DNA of 64,000 nt, from positions 12,218,747-12,282,746 of the forward strand of contig NC_034009.1 of assembly GCF_000346465.2 (NCBI RefSeq), in the 5' to 3' direction. Below, piece after piece: positions 56,630 to 64,000 of the stretch. Position numbers and translations under genes: made by a program. Positions within the stretch are counted from its first letter, which is position 1, and each line of letters starts with the position of its first letter. The notes under the pieces were generated by a model. It did no database searches, was not told where the DNA came from, and was given only the letters and a program-made list of their open reading frames with translations. The DNA comes from Prunus persica (Eukaryota; Streptophyta; Magnoliopsida; Rosales; Rosaceae).

Positions 56630-59600
56630 CAACGAGGCCAAACCAAAAAAGCGAAGATGAGGAGAAGAAGCTGATCCGAAATGGAAAATTTTTGGATTTG
56701 AATAGGTGAGAGTGAAAGACAGAGACAAGAAAGAGAAAGAGAGTGCAGAGGGGCACTTTCGGAATTCCCAAAAAATTACGAAAAAGAAGTAAAAGCTTTT
56801 TCTTTCCGTTTGTTCTTTTTTTTTCCCTTTCTTTTCTTTTCCGGTGAAATGTGTCGGGTTTAAACCGGCCTCATGATTTCCGGTTCTGCTAACTAAATCT
56901 AATTTTTTTCTTTTTTTTTAATTAATTTGTTTTTTTTTTACTAGATTATTATTGATAATTAATTGATTAACGTGCGCTCCCGCTCTGAGAAAGTACAGAA
57001 GGAGGACGGAGTAGAGCTAACGTGCGCATGGTGTGTAGAGAGGATGGGCCCGCGAGAATCAGGGGGTCCCTTCCAATTTCACTGTAGAGCCGTCGTGCTT
57101 GCATGTAAAGTGGGGGGCTGACTTTGGGTGGCTGAGTCGGGTCGACCCGAGCGGGATGCTGGTCGGGTTAGAAATGGATCCGGAATCGAATCCTTGTGAA
57201 GGTGACGTGTGGGGGGAAAAGCTGAAGGGGTCATGAATTTGGCACCAACCCGACCAACCAAACAACGGGCTCATCATCATCAAATAGAGGAGGATGAGGA
57301 GGAGTGGATTTTATTTTACACACGTGCTGATGGGTTTTTTTTTTTTTTTTTTTTTTTCGCAACTTTCAATTGTGTTCACATGTCCAACAAACATTTTTCA
57401 GAAATGCAATTGTAGAATTTTCCTTCACACACAATGCACGCAGCCATGGGAATTTTGGAGAGAATCCAATGATGATTATATAATAAAATATAGGGTGACC
57501 ATCAGCACAATCAAGTTTCGGGCCCATTCTTAGTAGTGCCACTTCCACACTTTGCTTTGGGCTTACTCTAGCAGGCTAGTTGATGGTAAAATATTTAAAA
57601 TATTAGAAAATATTTTTGATTAATATAAATATTAAAAATTAAAATTATTAATTAAATGAGGATAATATAGTAAATTTATACTTTTTTATATTAAAAAAAA
57701 GAGATATTTAGTCATATCTCTATTTTTAATACTAAAACTATAAATAATCCTTATACCATTTAATTTCTATAAACAAATCCAAAAAATGACATTCGGCCCT
57801 ATTGAATTTAATTTTAATTATTAAATTATTTTGATACCATATTGAGTGTTTTGGGCTTTTTTATGAGGTTTTAAATCAATGGCAGTTTTGTAATTTAAAA
57901 TAAGTTAAAAGCTTTTTTGTTATATTGTAAATAGATTTTGGGTGTGTTTCTAAAGTCCATTTTATTTTATTTTATTTTAAAATTGTGTTCCTATATTGGG
58001 TATAATAGTGAATCTCCCTAAAAGAAAAAGTGATATTTAGTCAAATACTCATTCTTAGCACTAAAACTCTAAATAAACCCTACACCATTTAATTTCTATA
58101 AACATATCCAAAAAAAATCCAAAAAATGACAGATTGCCTTATTGAATTTAATTTTAATTATTAAATTACTTTGATGCCCCATTGAATATTTTGGACTTTT
58201 TTATGAAGTTTTTGAGTTGGGTTTGTTTTAAGAAATCAATGACAGTTTTGTAATTTAAAAGACGTTAAAAGCCTTTTTGTTATGTTGTAAATGAGTTTAG
58301 GGTGTGTTTCTAAAGTCCATTTCATATATGGTTTTTTTATAATTTGGGCTCCTATATTGGGTATTATAGTGAATCTCTCAAAGAAAAATCAGATAATGGA
58401 TCATATTGTTATGAAACACAACTATCCATTATTTTTTTTAATTCTAAAATAAATTTAAATTTTTTTAAAAAAAACCTCTCACAAAGTCAAAAGCGCATGC
58501 GAATAGACTAATATTTACTTATTTTGGAATAGAAAACGTTATGAATTGGATGAATTAGGTTTAAATATGAGAACGAATGGGTATGAAATCAACTACATTT
58601 CCCTAATGTTTCCCTAATCAACTACAGTCACTGAATAGAATATTAGTGCCAATAGGGATCATTATTCGGCCCATGACGCGTCAGCTGGACGGACCAAATC
58701 CTAACCGAGCCTGTAGCCACCTTCGCCCAAGGTAAGAGTTTGAAACCTAAACCCCACACACCCATTTTAGCATGATTAGGCTCAACCTGACCAGTCTAGG
58801 TTCCCCATTGAAATATATCATCTTTTAATATTAAGAACGTCGAACTTTGTGTAGGAGACTAATTCATTTTAATTGAAATATTCATGTCGAATTACAAGGA
58901 GATCATAAGAGATTTTCTAACACACATTATCAATATGACATTTCCTTTAGAAATGCTATTTGTGATATGAAATGCATTAACACGAAGTTAAAATACTAAA
59001 AACAGAATAAATACGGATTTAGCCAATTTAGTTGACCCCTTTTTTTTTTGGGGAAAACAATTTAGTTGACTTCAATGTCTCTTGATATCTTCCGCGAAGC
59101 TGTATATTTGTTTGAACTTTGACGAACTAAATTAGGATTGGAGCTTTTATCCGTTTCGGTTTGCAGTTTACTGTTGGGCTTCGTTTTTTTTTTTTTTTGC
59201 CTATTCTTTGCTGGCCTCCTCACTTGTTGTTTTGTTCGTTACGACAGTTTATTTGTTTTTCCTTTCTTTTCTGGTAACCTTTCACCGTGGACTGGGCCTT
59301 CCATTTCCATTTCTTTTTGACAAAACAAAAAGAACCAGTTACTAAGTGTACCCCACACACCCACCTACCCCACCAAAAATAATAAATTAATTTAGTAAAA
59401 AACTACCAACTCTGACCAAGCCTTCGTTTTCCCGCGTTTACCCAACTAAAATACCTTTCCTCTTCCCCAACTCCACCTTCTCTCAACTCCCTCCCTCTCT
59501 CTCTCTCTCTCTCTCCTCCTCCTATTCCTTCCTTGCATAACTCACTCACCCAACTCAACCAAAACCAAAACACCAACTAAAAACCCTTTCATTTTCTCCC

Positions 59601-59656
59601 CACATCCATCTTCTCTCTCTCTCTCTCCTCACCCCTCTCATGCCTTTCCCCCAACC
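56630..59656. other. Divergent intergenic region between ARIA and malectin-LRR genes
   Basis: About 3 kb serving as promoter side for both genes. 56630-56760 is the ARIA 5' leader; 59480-59640 is a CT-rich leader of the LRR gene ((CT)n near 59495-59515 and 59612-59627). T-runs at 57337-57357 and 59186-59198. Contains the tandem duplication 57703-58378. No gene seen. Confidence 0.6.
57703..58378. repeat. Tandem duplication, two ~320-bp units
   Basis: Units 57703-58016 and 58032-58378 align throughout (shared CCATTTAATTTCTATAAAC, GTGTGTTTCTAAAGTCCATT, CTATATTGGGTAT.ATAGTG) with small indels. Very AT-rich, non-coding. Confidence 0.88.
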
Positions 59657-62600
59657 ATGTCATTGCCCCTCCCCCTCCTCCTCCTCTCCCTCCTTTCCAT
59701 CCTCCCTCAATCTCTTTCCCTCCCCAAAGGTAAGCAAGCACTATTCATTTGAAAATTTTTTTAGTGTCACCTTATCATTTTAGTTGCCAATGATTTTGGG
59801 TTGGATGCAGGAACACTAATAAACTGCGGTGCGCCGGTCAAATCCCTGATCGACGGCCGCGAATGGCTCCCCGACACCGGCTTTGTCTCCGTTGGGACCC
59901 CGCGGAACCTGACGGCCCCGGTCCTCGTCCCCGTCCTCTCCACCGTCCGATCGTTCCCGAACAATCCCCACCGCAAGTACTGCTACACGGTGCAGGTCTA
60001 CCGCAACGCTAGGTACATGGTCCGCACCACCTACTACTACTACGGAGGCCCCGACGACACCCCGCCAGTTTTCGACCTGATTGTAGACGGCACCCTCTGG
60101 GCCGTCGTTAACACCACAGAGGACTTCGCAAAAGGCGAGTCGACTTACTACGAGGGGGTCTTCCTCGCTCAGGGCAAGACCATGAGCGTGTGTCTCGGGT
60201 CGAACAATTACACTGAATCCGACCCGTTTATCTCCGCCCTGGAGTTTGTGATTCTCGAAGACTCGCTCTACAACTCCACGGATTTCAAGTCGTACGGCCT
60301 CGGCTTGGTTGCAAGGCACGGCTTTGGCTACACTGGACCAGTCATTCGGTATGTGCCTTTCTTCTTTCTTTGTTCAACTCGTAAATTCGTAAAGTCATAG
60401 ACTTGGAAGTCAAATTTGTGTGAGCTTAGAATCTGAAAATTTGGTCTTTTTCAGATACCCAGATGACAAATTCGATCGGTTTTGGGTGCCATTTGAAGGG
60501 TACAATCCTGTCAATGTAAGCAACACGAATGTGTCTGTTTCTGACCTGTGGAACTTGCCCCCTTTGAAAGTTTTCCAGAGCGAATTGACGACCGGGCAAG
60601 CTGAAACTATCGAGTTGAATTGGCCTCCTGGGTCAGTTCGGGAATCGAACTACTACATTGCTCTGTACTTTGCTTTAGGGATGTTGGGGTCGAGGGTTTT
60701 CAACATCAGCATCAATGGTGTGCCATATTATGAGAATTTGGATGTGACCCCAGAAGGGCTTGTGGTCTATGCGCGCAAATGGCCTCTTTCTGGTGTTACA
60801 AGGATCACTTTGACTCCCTCTGCTGGGTCAAGTGGTGGTGCTCTGATTAATGCTGGCGAGGTGTTTGATGTGCTGCCTCTTGGAGGAACAACTTTAACTC
60901 GAGACGGTATGCTTATCTTTGATGCTATTGGGTTCGTATTTTGATTTTGAACCAACCCACATGCTAAAAGTTTGTATCTTGGAATATTCAGATACCAACT
61001 GTTAGATGCCATTTTGTTCCTAGGCTTATGCAAATATGAACTATTAGCTCACAAATTAATCTCACATCTCCAAGATGAGTGAAATGCGTTCAGATAAGTT
61101 GGTTGGTTTTCATACTTTATGGCAGTCAGTTTAGTGATGTCAATTCTTACTGGGAATTGGCTTTCTTTCCACAGTTATTGCTTTGGAAAGTGTAAAACAG
61201 AGGATTCAGAACCCTCCATCTGACTGGAATGGTGATCCTTGTTTGCCCCGTCAGTACTCGTGGACAGGCATTACATGCTCTTCTGGCCCTCGACCTCGTG
61301 TGGTCACTTTGTGAGTGGAAACTTATTATAATCATTCATATTGCTAATCAAGTACTTCCTTTTCTTTTCCTTTTTTTTCTTCTGTCTCAGCATTGCATAT
61401 CCTAATATCTGTTTCCTCCTTCTTCCAGAAATCTGACGAGTATGGGCCTTTCAGGATCGTTATCACCTAGTTTTGCCAATATGACCGCATTGTCTAATAT
61501 GTAGGTTTCTGAAAACTTTACTGTCTATTTAAATTGACAGAAAGAAAAAAAGTATTTGTTGAATGCCTGATTGATGATTTCATTCTTTCGACAGCTGGCT
61601 TGGGAAGAACAATTTTTCAGGGCCTATTCCTGATCTCAGTTCATTGAAGAGACTGGAGAAACTGTAAGTTGTGGCAATTTACTTTCCCCCCAGATTTTAT
61701 TTTTGAACTTACAATGAAACACATGATAGCATATGGAACTATTAGCACATCAGCCACTATAAATGGAATCATAGATGTCAATGACCTCAATCTATAACAA
61801 ATATTACTTGGGGTTTGACAGAGTGACTAATATTTTGGGGGTTTCTTATCTGCTACTTTGTCATTGCATTGATTGTCATATCTAAATATTCGGAACCTGA
61901 GTCTCCTTTTACCTTGACCTGTTGCCCGAAGTATGTTCTTTCTCTGATCCAATGTTTGTTCATTTTTTTCCTCATTTAAGGCACTTGGAAGACAATCATT
62001 TTAGTGGGGATATCCCCTCATCGCTCGGGAACATTGATAGCTTGCATGAACTGTAAGTATCAAACTATCAAAATTGTTTCTTTGTTGGTTCTTGGTATTA
62101 ATTTGAGATTTTTACTTGCATTTTCTACAATGTTTCTTTGTATAGAAATTGAATGAGAAAAAAATTGGTTTATTATTTTATTATTGGGTTAAGCTCAAAC
62201 AAATATACTGTTTGATTATAGAATTGTTAGCATTGTAATTTACTGGTGCTAAAAGTTAGTTGTAATTGCTTTGAGAACTTTATGATGTAAAGTTCCTTTG
62301 GTTGAAAATAACTTACGGTTTAAGCCCAGTATCTGCGACCTCCCCATTCTCCTATTATTGGAAACACCTACTTCTCAAGGCATATTAGAATCAGAATTGC
62401 TTCAACTAAAATCTGCATGTTCTGTCTGTTTTGTTGGTGGGAAGGAACTGCCATTAGAAGTGTTTCATGGTCTATACCTTCTAATTTGACAAAGGGATTC
62501 TCACCAAGTTTGGTAATATATGCACGTACGTTTATGTCTATGTATAGGACTAGAATGTTATGGATGCTTATTGTTACTGGTTTCAGATGTAGATATTTAT

Positions 62601-63047
62601 CCGAATTGATACATTGTTTTCCATTTTTATTGAAGATATTCTAAATTATTATGTTTCTTGCTGATAATTCAGATTCTTTCCCAATTATTATGCTAACAAT
62701 GCTGTTAGATGACCACACAGCTGGGCAAACTGTTTTTTTCCTTTCTTTCTTGTTTTTTTTTTTCCTCCTTTTGGGTTGGGGGTTCTGGCACATGTGGTGA
62801 TTCTGCTCTTTGCTTGATGTTTCTGAGTTTCTGACCTGTTCCCCTGTCTCTTTCAGCTTTTTACAAAACAATAATCTGACTGGTCAAGTTCCTACTGGCC
62901 TTACTGGAAAATCTGGGCTGGACCTAAGGTAGTTGAATGTCCACTAGTCTTCCCACTTAAACCTTATGAATTGCACTTTAAGCTGATTGTTTTGATTTTC
63001 ATTTCAGGACTTCTGGAAATTCTTTGTCAGCACCTCCACCTTCTTGA
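59657..63047 (+). CDS. Secreted malectin-like domain / LRR protein
   Basis: Nine coding exons: 59657-59729, 59811-60348, 60455-60906, 61175-61310, 61429-61500, 61595-61663, 61981-62052, 62857-62928, 63008-63047, all GT-AG, giving 507 residues. Residues 1-23 form a Leu-rich signal peptide. A malectin-like (di-glucose-binding-like) domain follows (about 25-355; INCGAP, GYTGPVIRYPDDKFDRFW, LTPSAGS). Then come the WNGDPCLP..YSWTGITC cap motif and four to five LRRs of 24 residues, each on its own 69-72 bp phase-2 exon (WLGKNNFSGPIPDLSSLKRL). The protein ends GNSLSAPPPS with no transmembrane or kinase segment. It resembles Arabidopsis At3g19230-type proteins rather than full receptor kinases. Probably apoplastic, perhaps a co-receptor or wall sensor; ligand unknown. 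Confidence 0.92.
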
Positions 63048-64000
63048 ACAGCTAGTGTATGCATTCAAAGGTTGCTGTGGCTGCTTTTTTTTTTTTTTTT
63101 TTTTTTTTTTTGAGAAACTTGTTCCATACCTACATGAAGAGCTCTCAAACATTCGGATGGGAAATTTGCCCTTGCCAGCTCTTTGATCCCAGAGTCGAAA
63201 GTTCTCTTGCTCAGCTGTCTTTAGTTTTGATAGGATTCAAGGTCCTCAATGAAACTTAAGTCTGCAGTTTTATGCCCGATTGTTCATGTACAGTCATTTT
63301 GATTTGCTGGTTTCTTGGTATAATTGGTTGCTGCTCCAAAGTTGTTCATATTAATTTTCCTTATTCTTTAATACAGGTTTTTTTTTTCCTCTTTCAAATG
63401 TACACCCTGAATTTAGACCAAAAAGAAAAAATGTACACAATGAATATGTTGGTTTGTTATATTTTGTAAAGTGATTGGTGTTGTTTTTTCATGTCTTCAT
63501 CCCTTGACTTTCTCATCTAACAAACAATAATTCAATACACTGTCTTTAAGCAGAAAACTTATATGAAACGGGGATAGCAATTATCCCTGCCCAATCATGC
63601 TATGTTAAGTGAAAAAATTATCACGTATGACATAACATGAATGACCGGGAATAACAAAACAGGTCAAATATCAGATTCCTGTTGCTGCCATGCCTCACAT
63701 GTTGGACCCACTGAGTCACAGATTTGCATCTGCATGTTGCATGACTTCTCACTTTCCAGTTGCTTATTTAGGAGAGCCAGTTGGCAGAAAACTGTATGTA
63801 CTTTTGGGCAATACAAGAAGTACCAAGTAATTAAACAAATTTTGTTAATATTGAACCACAAACTAGAAAGTTAGCATTTACATTATGATTTTTCAGATCC
63901 ACCATAATCAACACTCTAAACATGAGACAAATCTTAAATGAAACCCAGAAAGAAGAAAAAAAAAATTGAGAAGGCAATGAACATGTTGGACAATGATGTA
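63048..64000. other. 3' UTR and downstream region of the malectin-LRR gene
   Basis: Contains a T24 run (63088-63111) and AT-rich DNA. No further gene seen up to the window end. Confidence 0.5.

Noticed and set aside
59816..60319. 167-codon minus-strand frame
   Set aside because: Antisense shadow of the GC-rich malectin exon.
59657..63047. LRR receptor kinase call
   Set aside because: No transmembrane or kinase exons were found before the in-frame stop or in the following 950 bp.

Overview
This 64-kb window is plant nuclear DNA. It shows spliced genes with GT-AG introns, dense Ty1/copia, Ty3/gypsy, CACTA, MULE, Harbinger and hAT elements, an endogenous caulimovirus fragment, and plant-specific gene families. 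The intronless tandem carboxylesterases and the repeat families suggest a woody rosid, probably Rosaceae (Prunus-like). That assignment is inference; no species marker was seen.

Layout. 1-5.7 kb is a bed of mobile elements: a copia deletion derivative, a MULE-like foldback carrying a PPR fragment, two further foldback MITEs and a PIF/Harbinger derivative. At 7.2-9.1 kb are two broken class-I carboxylesterase (CXE) copies. At 9.9-16.6 kb is an intronless hexose/H+ symporter (STP type, minus strand), split by a 5.1-kb copia element with identical LTRs, a full-length ORF and a perfect target-site duplication. 17.4-33 kb is nested repeat DNA: gypsy-LTR-like sequence with a five-copy 95-bp repeat, interrupted by a 5.8-kb CACTA element carrying a B3-domain fragment, then by a decayed copia element that itself holds a 2.55-kb solo gypsy LTR. 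At 34-39 kb a CXE copy is split by a probable solo LTR and an endogenous caulimovirid fragment carrying a hAT MITE. 39.6-49.2 kb is the core CXE array: two intact genes (41396-42376 and 46325-47308) among pseudogenes and relics. 49.3-50.4 kb is another long-TIR element.

From 50.8 kb to the end the DNA is ordinary gene space. A complete 19-exon ARM-repeat/BTB gene orthologous to Arabidopsis ARIA lies on the minus strand (one intron is GC-AG). After a 3-kb divergent intergenic region comes a complete 9-exon gene for a secreted malectin-like/LRR protein on the plus strand.

Functional content. Probably working host genes are the two carboxylesterases, ARIA (an E3-adaptor-type protein linked to ABA signalling in Arabidopsis) and the malectin-LRR protein. 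The sugar transporter is interrupted in this haplotype. The main theme is birth-and-death of a tandem CXE family, helped by repeated transposon insertion. The least explained structure is the 95-bp tandem repeat at 17.9-18.35 kb: each unit contains two potential hairpins, and the second keeps its pairing through coordinated base changes.
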